From positions 1-59,565 of the forward strand of contig DDIS01000205.1 of assembly GCA_002338615.1 (NCBI GenBank): DNA of 59,565 nucleotides, read 5' to 3'. Positions 17,109 to 25,633 of this stretch are shown piece after piece. The DNA comes from Proteobacteria bacterium UBA1844 (lineage in GTDB: Bacteria; Pseudomonadota; Gammaproteobacteria; Steroidobacterales; Woeseiaceae). The first letter of the stretch is position 1. Every line of letters begins with the position of its first letter. The position numbers and the translations under genes are program-made. Under the pieces are notes generated by a model. That model had not been told where the DNA came from. It saw only the letters and a list, made by a program, of their open reading frames with translations, and did no database searches.

Positions 17109-17921
17109 TTAGTCTGATCCGCCTACTGCTTTGATGCTGTCAAGTTCTTCGAGAAAAACGGGGCTCTCCGGCAAGGTCGAGCCACCGTCCACACATATCG
17201 TCTGGCCAGTGACGTAGCGCGCTTCGTCGCTGGCGAGATAGAGCATTGCGCCTGCGATATCGGCAGGCTCGCCGAGGTAGCCCATCGGGATGTACTTTGC
17301 CATCTGGGCCATGCCTTGCTCGTCGGCAAGAATTTCCATGGCGGCCGTGCGTATGAAGCCTGGCTCGACGCCGTTGACGGTTATGTTCTCACGTGCAAGC
17401 TCGATGGCGGCTGTGCGAATAAAGGCATTCATACCGCCTTTGGACGCCGCGTAGTAAGCGGTGCCCGGCATGGCAACCTTCGGCCCCGTGACCGATGAGG
17501 TAAATAGCAGGCGACCGCCGCCTCGTTTGCGGAATTCCGGGATGCATGCCGCCGACAGTCGAAAGCAGGCCTTCAGGTTTACCGACAATACGGTCTCAAG
17601 ATCTTGCTCGGAATAGCTCTCGACCGGCCCGCCAAGAAATGATGCCGCATTGTGCACCATGATGTCGACACCGCCGAAGGCCGAAATCGTCTCTGCAACC
17701 ACGAGTGCTGCATTTTCCGCCGTGCCGATATCAATGGCACAAAGCTTTGCCGTGCCGCCGGCCTGTTCAATGCGCGCAACACACGCTGCACCGTGTTTCG
17801 CGGTACGTGTTGCGATCATAATCTTCGCACCCGCTCGTGCGAAACGTTCCGCAATCCCGGCGCCAATCCCCTGGCCGCCGCCCGTTACGATTGCAATCTT
17901 GTCGCCGAGGTCACCGATCAT
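17109..17921 (-). CDS. Short-chain dehydrogenase/reductase (SDR)
   Basis: 270 residues of the classical SDR family. The nucleotide motif TGGGQGIGAGIAERFA is at about 13-28, the NNAG-equivalent region reads VHNAASFLGG, and the catalytic Ser and Tyr-x3-Lys are in FTSSVTG and YYAASKGGMN. The C-terminal RYVTGQTICVDGG is standard. The R after ATRTAKHG suggests room for NADP. It sits in the amine operon, 3 bp after the MFS gene and 48 bp before aldehyde dehydrogenase. The reaction is unknown; an alcohol/ketone step on the amine-derived carbon skeleton is likely. Confidence 0.85.
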   Translation of the reverse strand: MIGDLGDKIAIVTGGGQGIGAGIAERFARAGAKIMIATRTAKHGAACVARIEQAGGTAKLCAIDIGTAENAALVVAETISAFGGVDIMVHNAASFLGGPVESYSEQDLETVLSVNLKACFRLSAACIPEFRKRGGGRLLFTSSVTGPKVAMPGTAYYAASKGGMNAFIRTAAIELARENITVNGVEPGFIRTAAMEILADEQGMAQMAKYIPMGYLGEPADIAGAMLYLASDEARYVTGQTICVDGGSTLPESPVFLEELDSIKAVGGSD

Positions 17922-17924
17922 CGC

Positions 17925-19124
17925 TCACTCCAATGCACCCGCCGATGCGGGCAGAGGGCGCAGTTTTCTTGCCCCGGCAAGTACTGGTGGCAAAATCAGT
18001 AACAGGCTCAGGACAAACAGTGCGGCGCCGAGTTTGTTCACGTTAACGAAATAGCCGTTGTGTACCACTGATGCCGCAAGCCCTGGACCGATCGCCAGTC
18101 CGATCATTTGCATCGCAACGGCATACACCACGACACGTCCGCGTGCATCGAAGCTCGCCATCGACGCGAGCAGGAACGGATGCGTCATATTCCAGGCAAA
18201 ATTGTAGATAGCGGTCGCAAGTGCGAATACGAGGAAACTGAATTCGCCGACCAGAAACCAAAGGCACAAGGCGCCCGCGGCAATACCAAGCGTCAGCGGC
18301 ATGGAACGGCCAAATCGATTGCCGGCAAGTGCGGCGGTGAAGGCACCCGCGATACCCGCAAACTGGGACAGCATCAGGCCATTCGCAACCTGCTGGTTGT
18401 CGAGCCCGCCGGTTGTGCCGATCAGAAAAAGATACGCCCAGACCACCCCCTGCGCGAGGAAATAGGCAAGCATGGCAAGCAGCGCCATGCTTTTGAGACC
18501 GGCCGGCAAGGTCACCGCATCGACGTCTACCGCTACGGCTGTTTCGCCACTCAACGGCAGGTCGCGGACGAAGGGCAGTGCAATGAGCGGGAATACGGCA
18601 AAAAACCACAGCACGCCGTCCATGCCGGCCACCTCATAGACGCTCGGCATTGCCAGCAGACCGAGCGCTCCGTAGATCAGTACCCACATGATCAGGTAAC
18701 CGAAATTCCGATCGGGATTGTTCGTCAGGCCGATCGCGGCAAAGCTCAAGGAAACCAGGCCACCTGCACCGAGGCCCGCGACAAAACGCAATGCGACAAA
18801 TGCGTCGATGCTACTGGTAAAGGTACAGGCCGCGTTTGCCGCAAACATGGTTATGAGCGACAGGGCGAAAACGCGACGCCAGTTCAGCCGGCTCGCAATA
18901 AATGTCATCAGTATGGTCGTTGCGGCGATACCGAACATCTCGGCGGACGCGGTGTAACCCGCGCCACGATCGTCAAAGCCAAGCTGCTCGACCAGACCCT
19001 GCACAAACCCGGGCTGGACGATAAACACCTCGGGTCCCACGACGCCCATGAGGATCGCCGCGGCTAAGCCGCGGCGAGAATTCACATCGGCCGGATGAGC
19101 ATCGTCTGTAATTCGCCCTAACAT
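17925..19124 (-). CDS. Major facilitator superfamily transporter
   Basis: 399 residues, about 12 transmembrane segments. The loop RLNWRRVFALSLI between segments 2 and 3 corresponds to the MFS loop 2-3 motif, and NNPDRNFGYLIMW precedes segment 5. It appears related to the MFS gene at 36084-37289: both contain a P-x-RNFG stretch at the same place and an N-M-x-HP stretch in segment 10. It is 27 bp after the TonB receptor gene, so outer- and inner-membrane uptake are probably co-expressed. Substrate is unknown; an amine or its acid is inferred from the operon. Confidence 0.85.
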   Translation of the reverse strand: MLGRITDDAHPADVNSRRGLAAAILMGVVGPEVFIVQPGFVQGLVEQLGFDDRGAGYTASAEMFGIAATTILMTFIASRLNWRRVFALSLITMFAANAACTFTSSIDAFVALRFVAGLGAGGLVSLSFAAIGLTNNPDRNFGYLIMWVLIYGALGLLAMPSVYEVAGMDGVLWFFAVFPLIALPFVRDLPLSGETAVAVDVDAVTLPAGLKSMALLAMLAYFLAQGVVWAYLFLIGTTGGLDNQQVANGLMLSQFAGIAGAFTAALAGNRFGRSMPLTLGIAAGALCLWFLVGEFSFLVFALATAIYNFAWNMTHPFLLASMASFDARGRVVVYAVAMQMIGLAIGPGLAASVVHNGYFVNVNKLGAALFVLSLLLILPPVLAGARKLRPLPASAGALE

Positions 19125-19151
19125 TCGCTTATCCGGCCGATTCTCAAGAGC

Positions 19152-21443
19152 TTAGTCCAGGTTGTACTGAAAGCTGACGCCAAACCAGCGCGGCTGGCCG
19201 TAAGCCTGCTGATTGAAACCGAAGGTCCCTGTGAAATCGAAGGTGTAGTTCAGGTACGCCTCGTCAGTCAGGTTGTGCACGAATGCCGCCAGTTCCCATT
19301 GTCCGTCGCCTCCGGAGTAAGAAGCGCGCAAGTTGCTTACTGTATATCCGTCCTGCCGCGATACCGGCACGTTCTGAATATCAAAATAGCTTGCATCCTG
19401 GTAGTTTGCCCATGCCTGCAAAGCGATGCGCCCACTGTTACCCACCGGCCATGCGTAGCGAACCAGCGCATTCGCCGAAAAATCGGGTGCGGCCACCATG
19501 TGCCGCGTGCGCAATACCCCGTCCGGGCTCGGAATGTCTTTTGCGTTGGCATCCAGCACGGCAAGGCCAAGAGCGAGATCGAGGCCGTCGATTGGCGAGC
19601 TTTGCAGCTCGAGCTCTCCGCCCGAAACATCGGCATCGGTGTTGAAAATGACCTGGTTCAGGAGTTCGAAGCGAAAGGTCTGGAAGTCCTGGTAGTCATA
19701 GACGAATGCGGCACCATTGAGGCGTGTCGTGCCATTACCCAGCGTTGACTTGAACCCGACTTCAAAACTTCTGAGTGTCTCTGAACCGTACGGAATGGTG
19801 TCCACGGTATTACTTGCAAACAGGAAGGTTTCATCCAGAAACCCGACATTGAAACCGGCCGATTTTGTACCCTGCGACAGCGAACCATAGACCAGTAAAT
19901 TATCCATCGGACGCCAGTCGAGCTGAGCCTTGCCACTGAAACTGCTTTCGTCATGGACCGCAAGATCGCCGACTGTATTCTGGTCGAATTCGAAGGCGAC
20001 ATTCGTGGGCAAGCCGACGACGTCTGTAAAGAAGCCCGAGGTGTCAACATTGAGATAGTCGAGGGTTTTTTCCTCCTGGGCACCGCGTGCACCGAGTATC
20101 AGCGTCCATTTGTCCGATAAATCGAACTCTACCTGACCAAACAGCGCGATGGATTCGGTCTTCTGGGTGAAATTGGCATCGAAGTACACGAAGCCGATGT
20201 TCGTGAGATCAAGTGTGTAATGACCGTCGACATCGTTGTCGAAATAGTAGAGGCCCCCGACCCAGCGGAAGTTGTCTGAGCCACCCGCGAGCCTGAATTC
20301 CTGGCTAAACGTATCTGTTTCCGCCTGGAATGTCGGCTGGATCAGCGGGAATGGGCCCGCATCGGTGTCTTCGGACTGCAATCGGTCGACGTTCTGAAAA
20401 GCCGTGATGGAGGTCAGGGTCATATCGCCGATATCCCAGTTCAGGTTCAGCGACACTCCCGTATTTTCAACCTTTACTCGGCCGTCCCGATCGAATTCGC
20501 CGGCATAGGGATCGCCATCGGTATCCCTGTAGCCGAAGCAATCGGTACCGGGAGCCGGGCGGGCATCGCCAGCGTCGAGCATACCGTCGGCATTGCAATC
20601 GACGGACGTGGTTTGCTCATTCGGGCCGAGCGGTACGCTTTCGCCGTTGGCATCGATTTGTGTTGCCTGATGCTGCCAGGCACCAACCGAGGCATCGTTC
20701 TTCGAGTAGTGCGCCTGCACCAGGACATCCACAGTGTCGGACGGCGTAAAGAGCAACTGCCCGCGGACTGCTTGCGCGTCGGTGGAGTTATAGTCCGGCG
20801 CCGGGGCGCGGTTCTCGGTCCAGCCGTCATTCTCATTGGTTGCCACGGCGATGCGTCCCGATATCGTATCTGACAGCGGTCCGCCGATAGCTCCTTCCGC
20901 CTTGATCTGGCTGTAATCGCCGGCGGTCAGCATGAAATAGCCGTCGAGCTCGCGGGTCGGCCGCTTGCTGATGAAGTGGACGAGACCACCCGTCGTATTG
21001 CGGCCGAACAATGTTCCCTGGGGACCACGCAATACCTCGACGCGTTCCACGTCGAACAACTGGAAATTCAGTCCACCCATCGCCGGGTGGTAAACGTCAT
21101 CGACGTATACCGCGACAGGGTTTTCGTTGGCATCGGCAAAGTCGTTCAGGCCGACCCCGCGCAGGAAAAAGTTGATCTGACTGGATGCGGCGTTGGGTAC
21201 CGTGTAGGTAAGGCCCGGTGTCATAGAAACGACGTCGGTGGAGTTTGTGAAACCCAGTTGCTGGATCTGGTCACCCGTAAACGCCGTTACGGAAATGCCG
21301 ACATCCTGCAAACTCTGCTCACGTTTCTGCGCCGTGACTACAACCTCTTCGAGGATACTTCCGCTCTTTTGTTGTTGTGCCACTGAGGCACCGCTATAGA
21401 CAACGCAGCTACAAATTGCCAAAAAAGTGAGATAACGCATCAT
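19152..21443 (-). CDS. TonB-dependent outer-membrane receptor with calcium-loop-like insert
   Basis: 763 residues from the ATG at 21443, which has GGGGGA upstream; an in-frame ATG 17 codons earlier lacks this and would spoil the signal peptide. Signal peptide residues 1-22. TonB-box and plug entry LEEVVVTAQKREQSLQDVG at 31-49; plug motif VERVEVLRGPQGTLFGRNT at 132-150; the C-terminus ends in an aromatic-rich beta strand with QYNLD. Residues 282-322 contain DxNxDGxxxxxD (DCNADGMLDAGD) and DTDGDPYAGEFDRDG, which look like Ca2+-binding loops in an extracellular loop. It heads the amine operon and faces the AraC gene on the same strand upstream, so it likely imports the amine or a larger precursor. 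Confidence 0.92.
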   Translation of the reverse strand: MMRYLTFLAICSCVVYSGASVAQQQKSGSILEEVVVTAQKREQSLQDVGISVTAFTGDQIQQLGFTNSTDVVSMTPGLTYTVPNAASSQINFFLRGVGLNDFADANENPVAVYVDDVYHPAMGGLNFQLFDVERVEVLRGPQGTLFGRNTTGGLVHFISKRPTRELDGYFMLTAGDYSQIKAEGAIGGPLSDTISGRIAVATNENDGWTENRAPAPDYNSTDAQAVRGQLLFTPSDTVDVLVQAHYSKNDASVGAWQHQATQIDANGESVPLGPNEQTTSVDCNADGMLDAGDARPAPGTDCFGYRDTDGDPYAGEFDRDGRVKVENTGVSLNLNWDIGDMTLTSITAFQNVDRLQSEDTDAGPFPLIQPTFQAETDTFSQEFRLAGGSDNFRWVGGLYYFDNDVDGHYTLDLTNIGFVYFDANFTQKTESIALFGQVEFDLSDKWTLILGARGAQEEKTLDYLNVDTSGFFTDVVGLPTNVAFEFDQNTVGDLAVHDESSFSGKAQLDWRPMDNLLVYGSLSQGTKSAGFNVGFLDETFLFASNTVDTIPYGSETLRSFEVGFKSTLGNGTTRLNGAAFVYDYQDFQTFRFELLNQVIFNTDADVSGGELELQSSPIDGLDLALGLAVLDANAKDIPSPDGVLRTRHMVAAPDFSANALVRYAWPVGNSGRIALQAWANYQDASYFDIQNVPVSRQDGYTVSNLRASYSGGDGQWELAAFVHNLTDEAYLNYTFDFTGTFGFNQQAYGQPRWFGVSFQYNLD

Positions 21444-21566
21444 GGTGATATTCCCCCAGGGAGGCTCGTTGATTAGTTTTTCAAAACCCAGCACTGCGTG
21501 GATATTATCCCACCAGCGGGCAGCACGGTATTGGCGAATAGCGCAGCAGGCTTGTACCAGAGCGCA

Positions 21567-22517
21567 CTAACTCAGACGGCCGCCGCGGCGAAATTCACGT
21601 GGTGGCAGGCCGTAGGTTTCCCGAAAGCACCGTGTCATGTGGGACAGATCGTAAAAGCCCCAGCTCAGGGCAATTTCCGTCAGGCCAATGTGCTCATAGG
21701 CCGGATCCGACAGGCTCTGGTGGCAGGCTTTGATCCGTAAAGACCGTATGTAGCGCGCGAGTGTCTGCGGCTGCTGCTGAAACAGCACGTGAACGTAACG
21801 TGTACTAATGCCGAAATTGTGCGCAATCATCGCCGGACCCAGGCGGCGGTCCTTAAGGTGCCTCGCAATGAATGCCTTGATTTGTCTCAGGAGTTGCTCC
21901 GGACCTGCTGCAACGGGCGATTCCGCGTGCGCACTCAGAACACCTCCAAGGAGATCGAGGATGTTGGTTTCCACCCGGTCCGCCATGGTCTGCGGCAGCT
22001 CCGCCATCCGTGGCACCACCCCGGCAACAAAACTGCTGAGCAGGCCGCAACAGGCATCGCTGCGAGACATTCGCCTGCCAAGAAACTGGTCCGGATTCGT
22101 GGTCAGCCGTTTCATCGTTTCCGTGGGCACGGCGAGCACGGGCATTTCGTAGGGGCCAAAGAACTCGAGCCGATAAGGTTCCGCCGTCGAGCCTATAACG
22201 AAATCACCGGGCCGAAGATGCACCTCCCGGCCCCGTTGCGACCATAGCGATTCGCCGCGCAACTGGAACTTGATCAGGTACGGCGGGGAACTGATGTGCG
22301 CGATGTTGCGTAGATTTCGCGACGCTGCGACCGGCGAAGTGCTGACATTTGCCATGGAGATCGCACCGAAAGTCCTGGTCTCGATCGCTGCGGAAAATTG
22401 CTCGGTTGCTGTGCGCGCCTCACACTGCATGGGACAGAACAGGTCGTCCATCAGGCTGACAAAATAGTCGAAGCGCTCGCGCGTGCGCATCGTCATCACG
22501 GGGTAGGATTGATACAT
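21567..22517 (-). CDS. AraC-family activator with FeaR/XylS-type sensor domain
   Basis: 316 residues. The N-terminal half resembles the AraC-binding-like domain of FeaR/NahS-type regulators (FQLRGESLWSQRGREVHLRPGDF, shortened here to GREVHLRPGDFVIG as the key motif). The C-terminal hundred residues form the two AraC helix-turn-helix units (MIAHNFGISTRYVHVLF and LTEIALSWGFYDLSHMTRCF). AGGAGG at 22522-22527 supports the start. FeaR controls phenylethylamine and tyramine oxidation in E. coli, so a role as activator of the adjacent amine dehydrogenase operon fits. It is transcribed toward that operon, 123 bp from the receptor start. Effector is unknown. Confidence 0.87.
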   Translation of the reverse strand: MYQSYPVMTMRTRERFDYFVSLMDDLFCPMQCEARTATEQFSAAIETRTFGAISMANVSTSPVAASRNLRNIAHISSPPYLIKFQLRGESLWSQRGREVHLRPGDFVIGSTAEPYRLEFFGPYEMPVLAVPTETMKRLTTNPDQFLGRRMSRSDACCGLLSSFVAGVVPRMAELPQTMADRVETNILDLLGGVLSAHAESPVAAGPEQLLRQIKAFIARHLKDRRLGPAMIAHNFGISTRYVHVLFQQQPQTLARYIRSLRIKACHQSLSDPAYEHIGLTEIALSWGFYDLSHMTRCFRETYGLPPREFRRGGRLS

Positions 22518-22593
22518 GGCCGCCTCCTCGTCCGCTTCCTTTGGCCGATCATATCACGCCGGCGAAGAAGTGCGGGCCGGGGTTCCGGTGGGC

Positions 22594-22662
22594 GGCCTCG
22601 AGCGAACCCGGCGACTGGTTGAGAAAAACGCCGTATTGTGCGAATTCAGATCGAAATCCTGA
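22594..22662 (+). pseudogene. Remnant of the 3' end of a marR gene
   Basis: Bases 22594-22639 match 50404-50449, the 3' end of the intact marR gene, at 45 of 46 positions. The reading frame is kept (GLERTRRLVEKNAVL against GLKRTRRLVEKNAVL) and reaches the same KS-stop after a 12-bp insertion. The 5' part of the gene, including the helix-turn-helix, is absent; upstream sequence belongs to the araC start region. No function is expected from it, but it marks a recombination or deletion boundary. Confidence 0.75.
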
Positions 22663-22694
22663 CCGAAGCACGGTGACGCCGCGGTCTCTCCATG

Positions 22695-22714
22695 ATACTT
22701 TATAGGTAAAGTAT
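22695..22714. promoter_or_regulatory. Palindromic MarR-type operator upstream of eda
   Basis: ATACTTTA-TAGG-TAAAGTAT is a perfect 8-bp inverted repeat with a 4-bp spacer, 46 bp before the eda start. Compared with the copy at 50493-50512 (ATATTTTA-TACT-TAAAATAT), the fourth base of the left arm and its partner in the right arm have both changed. Symmetric change suggests selection on the dyad, as expected for a dimeric repressor site. Confidence 0.65.
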
Positions 22715-22760
22715 TAATCTTCAAACGAGTGTACGAAAGAGTCTGGACAAGGATACGGAA

Positions 22761-23390
22761 TTGAGCGACCTGTTTTCAAATTGCCCGGTGGTACCCGTCG
22801 TCGTTATCGAGGACGCGGCGAAGGCCGTGCCAGTTGCACGCGCGTTGGTGGCCGGGGGACTGCCGGTGATCGAAATTACCCTGCGAACCGTTGCGGCTAT
22901 CAATGCGATCGGCGCGATTGCCTCCGAGGTGCCGGATGCAGTTGTAGGGGCAGGAACAGTGCTCAGCGCTGCACACGCCGACAACGCGGTCGCAGCAGGA
23001 GCCCGGTTCATCGTCTCACCGGGACTGCACGCACCGGTAGTTGCGGCCGCCAGCAGGCTCGGTGTGCCGATTTTTCCAGGGGTGAGTACTGCAACTGAAG
23101 CACAACAAGCCTGGAATCTGGGCCTTCGTGTGCTTAAATTTTTTCCGGCAGGACTGTCCGGTGGCGTGCCGATGCTAAAAGCGTTTGCCGCTGTGTTTGG
23201 TGACCTGTCGTTTATGCCGACTGGCGGCGTATCAGCGAAGAATTTGCACGAATATCTCGCGCTACCATCGGTCATTGCTTGTGGCGGCAGCTGGCTGACG
23301 CCAGCGGCTGCCATCGATGCAGGCAATTACGAACAAATTACGGCGTTGGCAAGCGAGGCCTTGCAGATCGCCAGGGCAATACGGGGTTAA
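22761..23390 (+). CDS. eda: 2-Dehydro-3-deoxyphosphogluconate (KDPG) aldolase
   Basis: 209 residues, the class I KDPG/KHG aldolase. The Schiff-base lysine lies in RVLKFFPAG, the catalytic Glu in VIEITLRT near residue 37, and phosphate-binding loops in TGGVSAKN and GGSWL. It cleaves KDPG to pyruvate and glyceraldehyde 3-phosphate. The start is TTG at 22761, with AAGGA about 8 bp upstream; no ATG gives the full N-terminus. kdgK follows 3 bp later, and mannonate dehydratase is at 45917-47125, which completes mannonate to pyruvate. A palindrome at 22695-22714 probably controls the pair. Confidence 0.92.
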   Translation: MSDLFSNCPVVPVVVIEDAAKAVPVARALVAGGLPVIEITLRTVAAINAIGAIASEVPDAVVGAGTVLSAAHADNAVAAGARFIVSPGLHAPVVAAASRLGVPIFPGVSTATEAQQAWNLGLRVLKFFPAGLSGGVPMLKAFAAVFGDLSFMPTGGVSAKNLHEYLALPSVIACGGSWLTPAAAIDAGNYEQITALASEALQIARAIRG

Positions 23391-23393
23391 GCG

Positions 23394-24422
23394 ATGTCTG
23401 AGTTTATTAGTTTTGGCGAAATCATGTTGCGGCTGAGAGCGCCCGCTCATGAACGATTTTTCCAATCGCCGACGTTTGAGGCAACGTTTGGAGGTGGCGA
23501 AGCGAATGTTGCCGTAGCGCTTGCCAACTACGGATTGGATTCTGGATTTGTAAGTGCATTGCCGAATAATGATATCGGCGAATCTGCATTGCGAGAGCTA
23601 CGAAAATTCGGAGTTGATACCAGCAAGATTGTTCGTTCGGGTGATCGCATCGGCATCTATTATCTTGAAACCGGTGCCAATCAACGCCCGTCGAAGGTCA
23701 TTTATGACCGGGCTGGCTCCTCAATTTGCATGGCGGCGCCAGATAGCTTTGATTGGGATGCCGTATTCGACGGAGCCAAATGGCTACATATCACCGGGAT
23801 TACACCGGCGCTGAGTGCTTCCGCGGCGGAGCTCAGCCTGCAGTGCGTTACCGAGGCGAAGAAGCGTGGCATTACGGTGTCATGCGACTTCAACTATCGC
23901 GGCAAATTATGGAAGTATGGCAAGACGGCCCCCGAGGTCATGACGAAACTGGTTAAGTACGTTGATGTCGGCATAGCCAACGAGGAAGACTGCCAGAAAT
24001 CGCTCGGCATTACCGTTGACGTGGACGTCGAAAGCGGTGACCTGGACACTTCGAAATACGAGGCACTGAGCGCGAAGGTACTTGAGGAGTATCCGGGCAT
24101 GTCGGTTATTGCTATTACCTTGCGAGAGTCACATAGCGCTGATCGCAATGGCTGGTCGGCGTGCTTGCGCGATTCGGGCGGTTTTCGCTTGTCACGCCAT
24201 TACGAACTCACGGACATCGTGGATCGGGTTGGCGGGGGCGATAGCTTTGCCTCCGCACTTATCTATGGTTTGAATGCCTACGACGATCGTCAGCAGTCTC
24301 TTGAGTTTGCGGTCGCGGCAAGTTGCCTCAAGCACTCTATTTCCGGTGACTTCAATCGGGTATCAGTTGCCGAAGTGGAGAACCTCATAGGTGGTGATGG
24401 CTCAGGCCGCGTTCAACGCTGA
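23394..24422 (+). CDS. kdgK: 2-Dehydro-3-deoxygluconate (KDG) kinase, PfkB family
   Basis: 342 residues of the ribokinase/PfkB fold. Family signatures are [10 protein letters not shown] at the N-terminus, [16 protein letters not shown] near 31-46, and the C-terminal anion-hole motif [17 protein letters not shown] with catalytic Asp. It phosphorylates KDG with ATP to KDPG, the substrate of the aldolase encoded 3 bp upstream. Length and motifs agree with bacterial KDG kinases. The dicistron eda-kdgK together with ManD forms the lower hexuronate or aldonate pathway. It converges on the DUF819 gene across 30 bp without an obvious terminator. Confidence 0.9.
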   Translation: MSEFISFGEIMLRLRAPAHERFFQSPTFEATFGGGEANVAVALANYGLDSGFVSALPNNDIGESALRELRKFGVDTSKIVRSGDRIGIYYLETGANQRPSKVIYDRAGSSICMAAPDSFDWDAVFDGAKWLHITGITPALSASAAELSLQCVTEAKKRGITVSCDFNYRGKLWKYGKTAPEVMTKLVKYVDVGIANEEDCQKSLGITVDVDVESGDLDTSKYEALSAKVLEEYPGMSVIAITLRESHSADRNGWSACLRDSGGFRLSRHYELTDIVDRVGGGDSFASALIYGLNAYDDRQQSLEFAVAASCLKHSISGDFNRVSVAEVENLIGGDGSGRVQR

Positions 24423-24452
24423 GTGCCCGGCGTTGCTATTTTTGACATCACC

Positions 24453-25586
24453 TCAAGATAGAAATTGCGTGACAGCAACGCCAACGAAAGTGCCTATCAC
24501 GTAACCAAAAATGCCACACATGATGGCCGGGGTCACGAGGCTGCGCCAGCCCTGAGAAATCGCGATTGCGGCTGTAACGGCAGGGCCAACGAGTGCGGCA
24601 CCGGACGCCACGATCGCTTCTGCGAGGTCGATCTTCATCACTTTGGCAACGGCCAGGACGATTGCCAGGTGAATAATAATGATCGTCATTCCGTAAACAA
24701 ACAGAATTAACGCGGAGTCAAGAAAAGCGGTCACATTCGTGCCAGATCCGACCATCGCGAAAAAGATGTACATGAATATCATGCCGAGTTCGAATTCACC
24801 TTCGAGCCGCCGCATCGCCTTAGGGAAAATGTTGGCAATCACAACAGTAAGGAGAGTAACGAACAGGATATTGTACTGAGTCAGCCCTATCGCGTTGCCG
24901 ATTGCATCAGATATTGCGCAGATCCCGAAACTCAGTGCGAGGGCGCCTGTCAGGTGGCGAAGGTAGATTTTCGCACGCGTCGATTCCTTCAGGCGGTGCT
25001 TTTCGGCATCGTCTATCGTGTCAGAAAACTGTGTAGGTACATGCTTGGTGATGAAGCGGAATGTTGGGATTGCAATCAGCATCATTAACGCAAGAATGCT
25101 GACAACGCTGCTTGCGCCAATGGCAGAAGTGAACTCGGCGTCAGTCATGCCGACAACTTGCGAGACGGCGAGAAAGTTAACGGCGCCGCCAACATAACCA
25201 CCGGTGTATACGCCCGCAACTTTCGCGCCGATGTCGCCAAGATTCAAAAGATAAAAACCTATGATGGCACCGGCAACAGTTGCAGCTGACGCTACAAAAA
25301 AAGTGATGATGACCTTGCCGCTTTCCCGAAATATTCGCCTGATATCAGCTTTGAAAAGTAACAATGGGATCGCGAGCGACACCATGTAGCGGCCGACGAA
25401 GTCGTAGGCGGGCGCATCGAATGGTGTGATATGAAAGTTTGACAGCACCATCGCCAGTACAAGCACCCACACAACACCGCTGGTTTTCTTGCCGATCGGG
25501 TGATTGTCGGCCCAGAAGCCAAAGTAGGCCAGGCCAATGAGTACCGTTCCCAACGCGAATACGTTATCCGCCGAAATCAAAGACAC
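24453..25586 (-). CDS. DUF819 family integral membrane protein (YjcL-like)
   Basis: 377 residues with roughly ten transmembrane segments and glycine-rich helices such as TGGYVGGAVNFLAVSQVVG, which is characteristic of DUF819. The family is uncharacterised; its two-half topology resembles secondary transporters, so a carrier role is plausible but unproven. It is probably co-transcribed with the ThDP enzyme gene upstream (47 bp gap) from a promoter near the palindrome at 27325. Residues around SSVVSILALMMLIAIP lie in one membrane helix. It may export or import a substrate of the ThDP enzyme. Confidence 0.8.
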   Translation of the reverse strand: MSLISADNVFALGTVLIGLAYFGFWADNHPIGKKTSGVVWVLVLAMVLSNFHITPFDAPAYDFVGRYMVSLAIPLLLFKADIRRIFRESGKVIITFFVASAATVAGAIIGFYLLNLGDIGAKVAGVYTGGYVGGAVNFLAVSQVVGMTDAEFTSAIGASSVVSILALMMLIAIPTFRFITKHVPTQFSDTIDDAEKHRLKESTRAKIYLRHLTGALALSFGICAISDAIGNAIGLTQYNILFVTLLTVVIANIFPKAMRRLEGEFELGMIFMYIFFAMVGSGTNVTAFLDSALILFVYGMTIIIIHLAIVLAVAKVMKIDLAEAIVASGAALVGPAVTAAIAISQGWRSLVTPAIMCGIFGYVIGTFVGVAVTQFLS

Positions 25587-25633
25587 AATGTTGTCCCCCT
25601 ATCGCTTAGCCGACCGGCGGATTGGCGCATCGC

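Larger units (their letters stand above)
22594..22719 (+). repeat. Left copy of a ~120-bp direct repeat (marR tail plus operator-promoter)
   Basis: The repeat consists of the marR 3' end, the post-stop spacer and a palindromic promoter region ending in TATTAATC. It is repeated in the same orientation at 50404-50517. Identity is near complete over the first 46 bp and lower, by eye around 70 percent, over the non-coding part. The two copies bound a 27.8-kb segment. Confidence 0.8.

Noticed and set aside
18108..19067. 319-codon plus-strand open frame opposite the MFS gene
   Set aside because: Translation is highly charged with no family features, while the minus strand encodes a clear 12-helix transporter.
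22516..22662. 48-codon plus-strand frame ending in the marR remnant
   Set aside because: Its first half is opposite the araC start and low in complexity; only the tail resembles MarR, so it is treated as a remnant and not a gene.
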